From NCBI RefSeq assembly GCF_000428065.1, contig NZ_ATZF01000007.1, positions 176,539 through 240,538 on the forward strand: a stretch of 64,000 bases of DNA. Reading direction: 5' to 3'. Shown here piece after piece: positions 17,677 through 26,812 of this stretch (position 1 is its first letter; every line of letters starts with the position of its first letter). The notes beneath the pieces were generated by a model. It worked only from the letters and a program-made list of their open reading frames with translations, was not told the DNA's origin and did not search any database. The position numbers and the translations under genes are program-made. This stretch comes from Shimazuella kribbensis DSM 45090. GTDB taxonomy: Bacteria > Bacillota > Bacilli > Thermoactinomycetales > Thermoactinomycetaceae.

Positions 17677-18576
17677 ATGAAGAAAATAATCGATCTGCAT
17701 CAAGTGGATGCGTTTACGGACACTCTTTTTGGTGGTAACCCTGCCGGTGTTGTTACAAATGCTGACGAACTGAACAATTACGAAATGGCAAATATCGCGA
17801 AAGAAATGAACTTATCTGAGACTTCATTCGTACTCAAGCCCACTACTGTTGATGCTGATATCAAGCTGCGTTATTTTACGCCAACCGAAGAAGTGCAATT
17901 CTGTGGGCATGCTACCGTAGGAGCTTTATATGAGCTAGCGCGACTCCATATGTATGGTCTCGGTGGTTCTGGGCAAAGCTCTATCCGTGTCGAAACAAAC
18001 ATTGGCGTGATCCATATTTCTGTTAAGCGAGGTAACGACAGTCAGTCCCAAATTACATTTTCCACTCCGAAAGTCTCTATGGAACCTTATCGTCTACAAG
18101 GGGAAGAATTTGCACATTCCTTTGGTATTCCCACCAATGTGCTTGAAAAAAATGGTGAGGTACTCCTAGACCACGAACTGAATTACCTATATATCCCAAT
18201 TAGGTCCCTTAGACAACTTGGAGATCTGAGATTTAATTACGAGCAAATCCGTTCGAGTTTTGGTTCTGAAAATATAATTGTATTTTGTTTATTCACCAAC
18301 GAAACAATAAAGAAAGAGTCACACTTGCACGCGCGTGGCCTTGCTCCTCTTATAGGTATTGATGAAGACCCTTTTACCGGCTCCATGCAAGCTGGTTTAA
18401 TACATGCCGCAAAACAAAACAATCTTATAGAATCCAAACAACAAAAAATAATCGTAGAACAAGGAAACTTCATAGGTCGTCCAGGTTTTGCGGAGATTAA
18501 CCACGATATGGATACGAATGAAATACTAGTTACAGCAAGCGCTGTACAAGTGTTTTCAACAAAATTGGAGGTTTAA
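17677..18576 (+). CDS. PhzF family isomerase/epimerase
   Basis: A 299-residue PhzF-fold protein. The amino terminus IDLHQVDAFTDTLFGGNPAGVV is the standard signature, and NLSETSFVL carries the conserved glutamate that acts as general acid/base in PhzF. FCGHATVGA and the second-half DEDPFTGSMQAGL also match. Only the phenazine enzyme has a settled reaction (dihydro-hydroxyanthranilate isomerisation); most paralogues have unknown substrates. It is followed after two bases by a RidA gene, so the two form an operon. AGAGGAG precedes the ATG. Confidence 0.9.
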   Translation: MKKIIDLHQVDAFTDTLFGGNPAGVVTNADELNNYEMANIAKEMNLSETSFVLKPTTVDADIKLRYFTPTEEVQFCGHATVGALYELARLHMYGLGGSGQSSIRVETNIGVIHISVKRGNDSQSQITFSTPKVSMEPYRLQGEEFAHSFGIPTNVLEKNGEVLLDHELNYLYIPIRSLRQLGDLRFNYEQIRSSFGSENIIVFCLFTNETIKKESHLHARGLAPLIGIDEDPFTGSMQAGLIHAAKQNNLIESKQQKIIVEQGNFIGRPGFAEINHDMDTNEILVTASAVQVFSTKLEV

Positions 18577-18578
18577 AA

Positions 18579-18974
18579 ATGAAACGAATAAGAGCAGTGG
18601 AAGGTCTTTCCCCGGCGGCTGGACCTTATTCATTTGCGGTCATTCATGCAGAAATGGTCTTCACAGCTGGACAGATCGGGCAAACCCCTGAGGGTACCCT
18701 TATCGAAGGCGGTATCGAAGCTGAAACGCATCAAGTGATGAGAAATCTTGGCAAGATTCTTGATAAAATCGATGTTGGCTTTCGTGATGTCGTAAAAACT
18801 ACGATCTACTTAACAGATGCATCAGACTTTGGCCTAGTTAACGAAATCTACGCAAGCTACTTCCCTGATCACGAATACCCTGTGCGCGAAACAACTGTCG
18901 CTGCTTCATTGCCACTAGGTGCGCGTGTTGAGATTAGCATGATTGCAACTCTTCCTGATTCAAATAGCCAGTAA
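18579..18974 (+). CDS. RidA family enamine/imine deaminase
   Basis: A 131-residue RidA/YjgF protein. The family signature AGPYSFAV, AGQIGQTPEG and the active-site arginine region near GARVEISMIATLP at the end are all present. RidA proteins hydrolyse reactive enamines or imines formed by PLP enzymes. Being two bases behind the PhzF gene, it may clear or process an unstable intermediate of that enzyme. GGAGG is inside the end of the upstream gene. Confidence 0.9.
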   Translation: MKRIRAVEGLSPAAGPYSFAVIHAEMVFTAGQIGQTPEGTLIEGGIEAETHQVMRNLGKILDKIDVGFRDVVKTTIYLTDASDFGLVNEIYASYFPDHEYPVRETTVAASLPLGARVEISMIATLPDSNSQ

Positions 18975-19309
18975 GAAAGGAAAATAGCCAGTTCTCTCCT
19001 GCATTTAAAGATAACTATGCTACAATAAAGATGGTTAAACCAATTACAACAGCTCGTCCTAAAAAACTATTAAAGTACCTCTATAATAAAATAGGGATAG
19101 TAAGACAGATCATGATCTAGTCCTTCATACACATTCCATTTCTTGAGCAAATAACGGCAAAACTGATCGATGCTCCTTCTATCCCTATTCGTTTCATCTT
19201 TTCTCCATCTTTATCAACCATACGTTTCATAACATCATTTTAATGTAAATACCTATGTTATCCTATTTGTGATGATAAGTACTTTTATAATTTGGGTATA
19301 ATCGAAAAC
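18975..19309. other. Intergenic region without recognised gene
   Basis: About 330 bp between the RidA gene and a terminator belonging to the opposite strand. No convincing open frame. A short stretch near 19118-19140 (ATCTAGTCC then TTCCATT) is faintly like the MITE core found at 59632 and 62979, too weak to call. Confidence 0.4.
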
Positions 19310-19357
19310 AAAATAGGCGAACCTTTTTTCAAATAAAAGAGGTCTGCCTATTTTAAG
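19310..19357 (-). terminator. Terminator of the VOC gene
   Basis: AAAATAGGC and GCCTATTTT pair, with an inner ACCTTTTTT/AAGAGGT pairing. It lies just downstream of the minus-strand VOC gene. Confidence 0.65.
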
Positions 19358-19385
19358 ATGAATTTTATTTTCTTTACCTATCCAG

Positions 19386-19775
19386 TCACTCTAAACCTTC
19401 GTAAATCTCTATCATATTCCCTTGAGGATCTCTAAAATGAGATACTTTCATTCCCCAATTTTCTCGAACGGTTGGTTCAGTGATAAATGTGATCCCTTTA
19501 TCCTGTAGCTCCTTATACTTCCTATCTACTTGATCCACTTCAAAAATAAGAACAAACGGGTCCATACTTTTACTTTCCAATGGCAAATCATGTACACCAA
19601 CCGATTGAGCCATAAGCTCTCGATGAAACAAAGCCAGTCTTGATAAACCTGTATCAAATTCAGCAAAAGCAGAAGTTTCATTTCCCCATAACACTTTAAA
19701 TCCTAAAATATCCCGATCAAAGAAAAAACATTCCCTAAACTTAGTGACACATAAACGTATATTGTTCAGTTTCAT
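19386..19775 (-). CDS. Glyoxalase/VOC family protein
   Basis: A 129-residue single-domain VOC protein. The start MKLNNIRLCVTKFREC is chosen because AAGGGAGT lies upstream, although the frame is open further. The fold is shown by FFDRDILGFKV, the middle LIFEVDQVDRKYKEL and the carboxy-terminal FRDPQGNMIEIYEGLE with the metal-ligand glutamate. Substrates of this class range from methylglyoxal adducts to antibiotics and cannot be decided here. Confidence 0.85.
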   Translation of the reverse strand: MKLNNIRLCVTKFRECFFFDRDILGFKVLWGNETSAFAEFDTGLSRLALFHRELMAQSVGVHDLPLESKSMDPFVLIFEVDQVDRKYKELQDKGITFITEPTVRENWGMKVSHFRDPQGNMIEIYEGLE

Positions 19776-19882
19776 AATACAATACTCCCTTTCTTTTTCT
19801 TCTAAAACAAATCTCACTTTTCAACATTCCACTTGCCTCCCCAATAGTTTCGAAAGGAAAAAAATTCATTTTGTCTTTTATC

Positions 19883-21178
19883 TTATAAATAGCGAATGAA
19901 AATATAGATATGGGTGATGATTAGGGAAACAAGCGTGATCGGAGCTCCAATTTTTAAAAATTCCATATAACTAAATCCTCTTCCTTCTTTAGCAGCAAGG
20001 CTTGCAACAATTACATTTGCAGAAGCACCTAAAATCGTACCATTCCCTCCCAAACAAGCTCCTAATGCTAACGACCACCAGAGAGTATTAATTGCAGGTG
20101 CGTTTACACTAACACCAAGGCTATTTGCCATCTCTTGAATCAATGGAATCATCGTAGCAACAAAAGGGATATTGTCGATCGTAGCAGAAGCAATTCCAGA
20201 TATCCATAAAATATAAATAGCTGCTAAAGAAAGATCACCATTAGTGAGATTCAACACTTGTTGTGCGACATATTTAATTACTCCTACTTCTTGTAACCCT
20301 CCTACCAAAGTGAACAACCCAGCAAAAAAGAAAATTGTCGTCCATTCAACGGAGGCAAATGTTTTTTCGATCTGATGTTCATTTAAACCAATCAGCAACA
20401 ATAAACTGGCTCCTACAAAAGCAATGACAGATGCTTCTACATGTAAGATAGAATGAAGCGTAAAACCAACAATCGTTAATCCCAGTACAAATAAGGATTT
20501 TTTCATCAATGGAATGTTCTCAATGGATTCATTTTCATCTAAATTAGCTAATTTCTGTCTATCTTCTTCTGTTACAGTAAGCTTATTGCGGTAAATAAAA
20601 TACAACATAAGAAGAGTGGTAAAAAGAATAATAACTGCTATTGGACCTAAATTCATCAAAAAAGCATTGAATGTTAGATGTTTGTTCGCAGCACCAATCA
20701 TAATATTAGGCGGATCTCCTATGAGAGTAGCAGTCCCACCTATGTTGGAAGCGATTACTTCAGAAATCAAATAAGGAACTGGATTAACCTTTAAAATACG
20801 AGTAATCGAAAAAGTGATGGGCACAATGAGCAACACTGTTGTAACATTGTCTAACAATGCGGAAACTGCGGCCGTTAAAAGAGATAGCATCATCAAAAGA
20901 TGAATCGGGTTGCCTCTCACTAACTTTGCTGTTTTGATCGCCAACCATTGAAAAACTCCTGTTGTATTCGTGATGGTCACTAAAATCATCATACCGATCA
21001 ATAGTGCAATCGTATTCCACTCTATATAGTGAGTAAACACTTTATGCACATCTATAATACCTACTAAAATCATAACAGATGCACCTAATAACGAAATAAC
21101 TGCTCGATTCCATTTCTCTGTGATGATAAAGGCATAAATAATGAAAAAAATCCCAATAGCCAACATTGTTGTATTCAA
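19883..21178 (-). CDS. ArsB/NhaD superfamily anion or Na+/H+ transporter
   Basis: A membrane protein of about 430 residues with 11-12 predicted helices. Family marks are ASNIGGTATLIGDPPNIMIG in the first half and the matching second-half LGGNGTILGASANVIV, the two pseudo-symmetric motifs of the ion-transporter superfamily. Substrate could be arsenite, an organic anion, or sodium in exchange for protons. The open frame starts further upstream at 21220. The TTG at 21178 is preferred because AAGGGTGGG lies 6-7 bases before it. It is a single-gene unit. Confidence 0.85.
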   Translation of the reverse strand: MNTTMLAIGIFFIIYAFIITEKWNRAVISLLGASVMILVGIIDVHKVFTHYIEWNTIALLIGMMILVTITNTTGVFQWLAIKTAKLVRGNPIHLLMMLSLLTAAVSALLDNVTTVLLIVPITFSITRILKVNPVPYLISEVIASNIGGTATLIGDPPNIMIGAANKHLTFNAFLMNLGPIAVIILFTTLLMLYFIYRNKLTVTEEDRQKLANLDENESIENIPLMKKSLFVLGLTIVGFTLHSILHVEASVIAFVGASLLLLIGLNEHQIEKTFASVEWTTIFFFAGLFTLVGGLQEVGVIKYVAQQVLNLTNGDLSLAAIYILWISGIASATIDNIPFVATMIPLIQEMANSLGVSVNAPAINTLWWSLALGACLGGNGTILGASANVIVASLAAKEGRGFSYMEFLKIGAPITLVSLIITHIYIFIRYL

Positions 21179-21220
21179 ACAAATCCCACCCTTATTGCAT
21201 AATAAAAAGCCCATCAACAC

Positions 21221-21603
21221 ATAAACTTCCCTTTTTATTAAAAAAGAAGTTATAGGTTGACAGGCTCCTCCGAAAAATACATATTCATATTAATGTCATT
21301 ATAAAGGGAATGATCTTTGGAGGCAAGATACAAGTTAGGCTGTCCATTCTACTTTCTATAAAAGATGATGCCTCATAAGCATTAAGATCAAATCTGCATA
21401 GTACTCTGACCTTACAATAATTCGAAACCCATTGTTTTTACAGCAATAACATAACACCTTTGTATCCTATTTGTTATCAACAAAAAATCCTTCACTAGCC
21501 TGATGTGCTTTGCAAAAGGTTCTTCCTGAACTAACTTTATTTGGATTTCAATCTTTTCTTCATTTAAGACTTCCTTTAAATGCAGTAGTCAAAAGACTAC
21601 CAT
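21221..21603. other. Intergenic region without recognised gene
   Basis: About 380 bp upstream of the transporter. No supported open frame or RNA motif was seen. The transporter promoter should lie at its left edge. Confidence 0.4.
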
Positions 21604-21643
21604 CCCAAGAATCCCACTGCTTCAGCAGTGTAGAGAGTCAAAT
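21604..21643 (+). repeat. Solo IS605-type right end
   Basis: AAGAATCCCACTGCTTCAGC and the following hairpin arm ending GAGAGTCAA match the right ends at 5087-5118 and (inverted) 9561-9597. No left end in the same orientation is close by. The end touches the stop of the FabH-like gene. Confidence 0.55.
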
Positions 21644-22621
21644 ACTCCATCTTAACAAACAATGTGAATAAACAAACCCTCCACCAAAACCAGAGAGTAA
21701 AATAAGATCACCTCTTTGTAGTTTTCCTAACTGATAGGCTTCTGTCAAAGATAGCGGAATAGATGCAGATGAGGTATTACCATAGTACTCTCCACTGAAT
21801 AGAACCTTATCTTCATTCATATTGATCCGATCACAAATTGCATGGATGATCCGCATATTAGCACTGTGTGGCACAAACCAATCTACATCTCCTACCCCAT
21901 AGTCTGCTTCTTTTAAAAAGGGAGGAATAGTATTGGAAAGGGAAGAAACAGCTAATTTGAAAACTTCCCTTCCATTTTGAACAATTTTTTTCTCTTTTTT
22001 AATTCCTTCACCTTCTATGTTATTAGCTATATTGGAAACATATAAATACCGACCTGCATCCCCTCTTGTCCCATATGATGCATGAACAAAACTAGGATTG
22101 ATCTCTTCTCTTTCTACCAAGGCTACCCCTGCTCCATCTCCAAATAGAACACACGTGGTCCGATCTTGATAATCAACAACTTTGGACATGGTTTCCGCTC
22201 CTACTACCAATGCTTTTTTACATTGATTGGTTGAAACAAGCCCATTTGCTACATTGAGCGCATAGGTAAAACCAGCACATGCTGCACTAAGATCCATTGA
22301 ACCGCATTGCGAGATACCAAAATAATTCTGAATTTGACTTGCTACACTCGGAAATACAAAATCAGATGTAGATGTTGCTACAATAATCATATCGATGGTT
22401 TGAATTTCAAGCGAAAAAGTTTCTATCATACTTTCAACTGCTTTGATCGCTAAGTCACTTGTAAATTGAACATCTTCCGCGATTCTTCTTTCTTTCATTC
22501 CAGTTCTTCGTTGAATCCATTCATCGTTTGTTTCTACTGATTTAGATAAATCATCATTCGTTAGTCTTCTTCCAGGTACATAAGAACCAACAGCAGTTAC
22601 CTTTGCTTGTGAAAACAACAT
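21638..22621 (-). CDS. fabH: Beta-ketoacyl-ACP synthase III (FabH-like)
   Basis: A 327-residue KAS III enzyme that condenses an acyl-CoA starter with malonyl-ACP. The catalytic triad is intact: Cys115 in SAACAGFTYAL, His252 in VPHSANMRII and Asn282 in GNTSSASIPL. The DEWIQRRTGMKERR signature is near residue 35. ATG at 22621 is chosen because GGAGGTAAGTTGT precedes it; the frame stays open upstream without a ribosome site. It is not in a fab cluster and stands next to a wrecked cytochrome P450 gene on the same strand, so it may be a secondary-metabolite or starter-unit paralogue rather than the housekeeping enzyme. Confidence 0.9.
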   Translation of the reverse strand: MLFSQAKVTAVGSYVPGRRLTNDDLSKSVETNDEWIQRRTGMKERRIAEDVQFTSDLAIKAVESMIETFSLEIQTIDMIIVATSTSDFVFPSVASQIQNYFGISQCGSMDLSAACAGFTYALNVANGLVSTNQCKKALVVGAETMSKVVDYQDRTTCVLFGDGAGVALVEREEINPSFVHASYGTRGDAGRYLYVSNIANNIEGEGIKKEKKIVQNGREVFKLAVSSLSNTIPPFLKEADYGVGDVDWFVPHSANMRIIHAICDRINMNEDKVLFSGEYYGNTSSASIPLSLTEAYQLGKLQRGDLILLSGFGGGFVYSHCLLRWSI

Positions 22622-22780
22622 ACAACTTACCTCCGTATCCTGAACACTATCCATATTAAAATCATTTGTATATAAAATTAAAAAAATACCTTTCATCCAT
22701 AATAACGTTTCATTCATCTTATATAAATGTACAATTTCTTAATTTTCCTATTTGGTTCATTCCTTTTCGATAAATATAAA

Positions 22781-22815
22781 AAAACCACAACTTTCTAAAA
22801 AGCGTGGTTTCCCAA
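22781..22815 (-). terminator. Terminator after the P450 relic
   Basis: On the minus strand GGAAACCACGC and a GTGGTTT arm form a stem followed by a T-run. It is the original P450 terminator. Confidence 0.6.
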
Positions 22816-22818
22816 AAA

Positions 22819-22959
22819 CTATTCGTATTTCACAGGAAACTCAACTAATCCCCTTAGTAAAAAACCTGGACGATAGATTAATTCATCTTGTTCAACAGCT
22901 AACTCTAAAATACGTTGTTTTGTTGTGGGACGAAGCCGAAATCGGAAGGCTCTGTGCAT
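22819..22959 (-). pseudogene. TnpB start fused to cytochrome P450 carboxy end
   Basis: A 46-codon frame beginning at 22959 with ribosome site GGGAGGTG. The first 15 residues (MHRAFRFRLRPTTKQ) are the start of an IS605-type TnpB. The rest (ILELAVEQDELIYRPGFLLR and GLVEFPVKYE) is the typical last segment of a cytochrome P450. It results from an IS605-type element landing in a P450 gene followed by deletion of most of tnpB, its right end and the P450 heme-binding part. The fusion frame could be translated but has no predicted function. Confidence 0.7.
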
Positions 22960-23112
22960 CGATTTCACCTCCCTAAATGGGATTTTACGGATATTATAGA
23001 ACGATGTTTGTATATGTCAAGAATTTCAAAAAATAGTCAGACGAGATGATCTCTGCCATCTCTCGTCTGACTATCGCTTTCATCCCACGTTTGAAACCGT
23101 GGGTTTTCTCTC
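22960..23112 (-). mobile_element. IS605-type left end inside the P450 gene
   Basis: The terminal hairpin CCCACGGTTTCAAACGTGGG (minus strand, about 23085-23104) is followed by GATGAAAG as in other left ends here. A second strong hairpin (TAGTCAGACGAGA paired with TCTCGTCTGACTA, 23034-23075) comes next, then the leader of tnpB. It joins the first part of the P450 gene at about 23112. Confidence 0.65.
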
Positions 23113-23364
23113 TCACGAATCTATAAAAAATTCCCGGTAGTCATCTGGAAAGAAACGATAATTGTTGTTATCAGGAAACACATGAGGATCCTTTATAAAC
23201 CGCTGATCACTCATTATCTCTATTGCATGCTTATACTTTGTAATTAACCAACCCTGATTGTTACCTGGTAGTGTAATAGGATAGGTTGGTCGCTCTTTTC
23301 GCATTTGCTTATAGAATTGATGTGATTTAGCCTTAAAATCAGAAGAAAAAATGTTAACACTCAT
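23113..23364 (-). pseudogene. Cytochrome P450 amino-terminal fragment
   Basis: The frame begins MSVNIFSSDFKAKSHQFYKQ and shows the conserved early P450 pattern WLITKYKHAIEIMSDQRFIK. That is typical of CYP107/CYP109-type bacterial enzymes. It ends after 83 codons at the IS605-type left end. The I-helix, the ExxR motif and the heme-ligand cysteine loop are all missing. The last about 30 residues of the protein survive at 22819-22914. Confidence 0.75.
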
Positions 23365-23506
23365 CCCATCCCTCCTACTCTATTAACATTCCAATTATAC
23401 AGAAATTTCATACTTCATGCATTTTTCATTATACTACACAGTAGACATTCTAAAATAAAATAGTTAGAGCATCTAAATATTTCTAGTAGATGCTCGATTT
23501 ATTCAT

Positions 23507-24667
23507 TTATTCAGATACTACTTTTGATTTAACACTTAAGACAATAATGGATGACAAGAAAGCGAAGATCACAATAATGGCACTAAACCAAGGATTAAAA
23601 CTAGTTGTACTTGAGAATTTAATCAACATGCCACCAAGACCTGCTCCTACTGCTAATCCAAATTGGGCTACAGAAGAACTTGCGCTTAAAGCCAAATCTG
23701 ACGATTGTGGTGCTTGTTGAATGAAATATGTCTGCAAAGCTGGAATTGTTATATTTGCTATTCCTACCCATAATCCAGTAAGTAGCAATGTTAACAGCAC
23801 AGATTGAGTAAAGAGTGGTATAGAAATCAAGAAGATCGTATGAAATAAAACACTATACGTAATTGTTCGGGATGTTCCCCATTTATCTGCACCAAATCCT
23901 CCAAGTCGGGTTCCTGCCACTGCAAAAATACCAAACACGAACATACTCAAACTGATCGTTGTCATATCAAGATGAATAGTTTCTTGCAAAAATGGCGTTA
24001 GATAAGTATAATTCGCTCCGTATCCAGCGATCAAAAAGAAAAAAATGGATAGACCACCCAAAATTTTTTTGTTTTTCAAAATAGAAAATTGTTCTTTGAT
24101 AGGGATTGGTTCCGATCCTTCTAATTTGGGGATTAATTGGAATAATGGAATCATAATCGCTAAACTCAAGATAGTTAAAAGAGCAAAAATAGATCTCCAA
24201 CCCAACCATTCACTTAAAAACACCCCAAGAGGTACACCCAATACCAATGATGCTCCAAATCCTAAAGAAACAGTACTGATTGCATTCCCAATTTTATCAG
24301 GTGTGACTAATTTAGCAGCAACACTCATAGCCACCACAATAAACACACCGGCACTAGTTCCAAGAATAACCCTTGTTAGCAATAGAATCGGGAACGAATT
24401 TGGGAAGAAAGAAACGATATTCCCTATGAGAAAAAAACTTAATGAACCAAGCAAAACTTTTTTTCGTTCCATTTGAGAAGTAAAAGTAACAACAATAGGA
24501 GTACCAATCGCAAATGCCAAGGAAAATGCGGTTACCAATTGACCAGCAAGCGCAACGGTAATTTGTAGATCTTTTGCTATTAGATTTGCAATTCCTGCCA
24601 CAACCATCTCAGAAGTACCTGTTAAAAATGTTCCAATCGCCAGTAAATAAATTGCTATGTTTTTCAT
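23507..24667 (-). CDS. MFS transporter, 12-helix (AraJ/YdhP-like)
   Basis: A major facilitator protein of about 386 residues with 12 predicted helices. Marks of the DHA1 drug/sugar efflux group are the first helix LLAIGTFLTGTSEMVVAGI and the loop 2-3 motif variant TSQMERKKVLLG. Helix 5 motif C variant is FGASLVLGVPLGVFLS. Substrate is unknown; drug or amino-acid efflux is likely. ATG at 24667 is preferred over the TTG at 24673 by its spacing to AAAGG. The LysR gene at 24879 is divergent and probably controls it. Confidence 0.88.
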   Translation of the reverse strand: MKNIAIYLLAIGTFLTGTSEMVVAGIANLIAKDLQITVALAGQLVTAFSLAFAIGTPIVVTFTSQMERKKVLLGSLSFFLIGNIVSFFPNSFPILLLTRVILGTSAGVFIVVAMSVAAKLVTPDKIGNAISTVSLGFGASLVLGVPLGVFLSEWLGWRSIFALLTILSLAIMIPLFQLIPKLEGSEPIPIKEQFSILKNKKILGGLSIFFFLIAGYGANYTYLTPFLQETIHLDMTTISLSMFVFGIFAVAGTRLGGFGADKWGTSRTITYSVLFHTIFLISIPLFTQSVLLTLLLTGLWVGIANITIPALQTYFIQQAPQSSDLALSASSSVAQFGLAVGAGLGGMLIKFSSTTSFNPWFSAIIVIFAFLSSIIVLSVKSKVVSE

Positions 24668-24878
24668 TTCCAATCAACCTTTCTTTTTCTTTATTTTTGA
24701 ATTTTGGAATTTTATTTCTTTATTCTTTCCTGCTAAATCATGTTGGCCAACTTGCTTCTCCACTTTTCCATCGATTTATCTTGTTGGGCTTATCGTACTA
24801 TGGATAAATAATAAATAAAAATATATAATTCAACATATATACATTCCATCTAGTATATGAAATAGGAGGAGTGATTCC

Positions 24879-25766
24879 ATGGAACTACTACAACTACAAT
24901 ACTTCCAAAAAGTTGCTCGACTTGGACATTTAACAAAAGCTGCAGAAGAACTTCATATTGCCCAACCAGCACTTAGTAAAACCATTGCAAGATTAGAAAA
25001 TGATCTAGGTGTTGCTTTGTTTGATCGACAAAAACGGCAAATCAGATTAAACGAATATGGTCAAACCTTTCTCAAGCAGGTAGACATTGCACTAGCGGCA
25101 TTAGAAGAAGGAAAAAAACAAGTAATGGATCAAGCCGATATCGATCGAGGAAGAGTCACATTGGCATCTACCGATCACCAATGTGACGCAGAACTTGTGA
25201 GCTCATTTTTAACTTTGTTTCCTAACAATCGTCTGCTTATTAAACAGACACATTCTGAAGAGCAAAATCAAAACCTTCTCCAAAACAGAGAAATCGACTT
25301 TTACATTACTTCCTTACCAGTTACAAATAAGAACATGGAAAACCATGTATTTGTTACAGAAGAAATTTATGTAGCAGTTCCAAAAACGCATCCATTTGCA
25401 AATTATTCTAAAATCGATCTCCATGCTCTCTCAGATGAAGATTTCATTAGCCTACCATCACGAAATCATTTTCGTCATATAACAGATGGTTTATGCAAAG
25501 AAGTAAATTTTCAACCTCAAACCGTTTGTGAAGTCGAAGAATTATCTGCTCTCAGCAGTTTTGTAGCAAAAGGAATTGGGGTAGCGTTTATAACAGAAGC
25601 TGTTTCGCGTCCTGAAATCACCTTAATACCGATCAAACAACAAAATTTCCAGCGGAGTTTTCAACTTGTATGGCTAAAAGAAAAATATTTATCTAAATCA
25701 GCTCTACGTTTTCAAGAATATCTCATCCACTATTACCAGAATGAAAAACACCTTACTGCGAATTGA
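24879..25766 (+). CDS. LysR-family transcription regulator
   Basis: A 295-residue LysR regulator. The amino-terminal winged helix is clear (LQYFQKVARLGHLTKAAEEL, then AQPALSKTIARLENDLG), followed by the effector-binding domain from about residue 90. AGGAGGAG precedes the ATG. It is divergent from the MFS gene at 23507 with about 210 bp between, the classic setting in which the regulator controls both. The protein resembles the second LysR at 29897 (same LQYFQKVA/LRYFKKVA opening), so they are paralogues with paired MFS targets. Confidence 0.9.
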   Translation: MELLQLQYFQKVARLGHLTKAAEELHIAQPALSKTIARLENDLGVALFDRQKRQIRLNEYGQTFLKQVDIALAALEEGKKQVMDQADIDRGRVTLASTDHQCDAELVSSFLTLFPNNRLLIKQTHSEEQNQNLLQNREIDFYITSLPVTNKNMENHVFVTEEIYVAVPKTHPFANYSKIDLHALSDEDFISLPSRNHFRHITDGLCKEVNFQPQTVCEVEELSALSSFVAKGIGVAFITEAVSRPEITLIPIKQQNFQRSFQLVWLKEKYLSKSALRFQEYLIHYYQNEKHLTAN

Positions 25767-25778
25767 GTAAGGTGTTTT
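25749..25778 (+). terminator. Terminator of the LysR gene
   Basis: AACACCTTACT and AGTAAGGTGTT form a stem overlapping the last codons and stop, followed by TTTCTTC. Confidence 0.75.
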
Positions 25779-25789
25779 CTTCCCTATGT

Positions 25790-26473
25790 TTATTCTGATT
25801 TCGTATGCTGATTTTGTTTTGACCGCTTTTTCCATGTCCCAATCATAATTACTCCCACTACAACAACGATGATTACTCCCCATTTCAATAAGGGATTATC
25901 TTCAAAAAAACCTTTCAAAAATTTCTCATCTACCATCATTTTAGCAGCAGTAAATGCTAAAACGGCAGCTCCAATCGTAATGATAATAGGATAACGTTCT
26001 AACCATTTTAAAATTAGCGTGCTTCCCCACACTACAATTGGTACCGATACTAATAAACCAATAATGACTAAGGAGAAGTCGCCATGTGCGGCTCCTGCAA
26101 CTGCAAGAACATTGTCCAATCCCATCAAGGCATCAGCTATAATAATCGTTTTTATCGCCGTCCAAAAACTTTGGCCTGATTCTACATTATGTTCTTTCTC
26201 TTCTGCGAGGAGTTTATAAGCTATCCAAACCAGTAATATGCCACCTATCAAGAGCAGACCTGGAATTTTTAAAAGCCAAACTACCAATAACGATGCAATT
26301 GCTCTTATTCCAATTGCACCAACTGTCCCCCAAACGATCACCTTTTTCTGTTGTTCTTTGGGCAAATTCCTTGCTACTAAACCAATGACGATCGCATTAT
26401 CACCAGCCAGAACTAAATCAATGACGATAATTGCTAACAATGCTGACCAATAGTCGGGTGTAAAAAAATCCAT
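25790..26473 (-). CDS. TerC family membrane protein (YjbE-like)
   Basis: A 227-residue integral membrane protein of the TerC family. The conserved acidic membrane motifs VIDLVLAGDNAIVIGL and ADALMGLDNVLAVAGA are both intact. Members are linked to manganese export and metal loading of exported enzymes. ATG at 26473 is preferred to the earlier GTG at 26485 because AGGAGTGG precedes it. The leader upstream does not show the yybP-ykoY manganese riboswitch often found before such genes. Confidence 0.88.
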   Translation of the reverse strand: MDFFTPDYWSALLAIIVIDLVLAGDNAIVIGLVARNLPKEQQKKVIVWGTVGAIGIRAIASLLVVWLLKIPGLLLIGGILLVWIAYKLLAEEKEHNVESGQSFWTAIKTIIIADALMGLDNVLAVAGAAHGDFSLVIIGLLVSVPIVVWGSTLILKWLERYPIIITIGAAVLAFTAAKMMVDEKFLKGFFEDNPLLKWGVIIVVVVGVIMIGTWKKRSKQNQHTKSE

Positions 26474-26485
26474 GACTAGTACCAC

Positions 26486-26751
26486 TCCTCACTGTTAATA
26501 TGCTCCATTTACATTATATTTACTTTACTTCAGCATAAAAAAAAGAACATTTACTACTTTATATTTTGTATATTATCAGACCTATACTATTCACACTTTG
26601 CATATTTTTGTTCTTTTTCAACATAAATCCACCTCTTAAAATAGACATAACGTTCGTAGATGCCTATCCATTGTGATGCCATAACAAATTCTTGAAGTAA
26701 AACCTTCCTGTCATTTGTAGTTTAAATAAAGTATTTTCAAATTAAAAAGAC
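26486..26751. other. Intergenic region without recognised gene
   Basis: AT-rich leader of the TerC gene and spacer to the next terminator. No riboswitch-like fold or open frame was seen. Confidence 0.4.
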
Positions 26752-26786
26752 AAAAAAACCGATGATTTATAATAAACTCATCGGCC
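26752..26786 (-). terminator. Terminator of the FMN reductase gene
   Basis: On the minus strand CCGATGAGTTT and AAATCATCGG form a stem followed by TTTTTTTG. Confidence 0.8.
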
Positions 26787-26812
26787 AAAAATATTATTGA
26801 TAATTCTTTTCA

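Noticed and set aside
21604..23112. A complete IS605-type transposon carrying fabH between the right end at 21604 and the left end at 23085.
   Set aside because: The two ends are in opposite orientation, so they do not form one element.
26473..26700. yybP-ykoY manganese riboswitch before the TerC gene.
   Set aside because: None of the expected paired helices or conserved loop sequence could be recognised in the leader.
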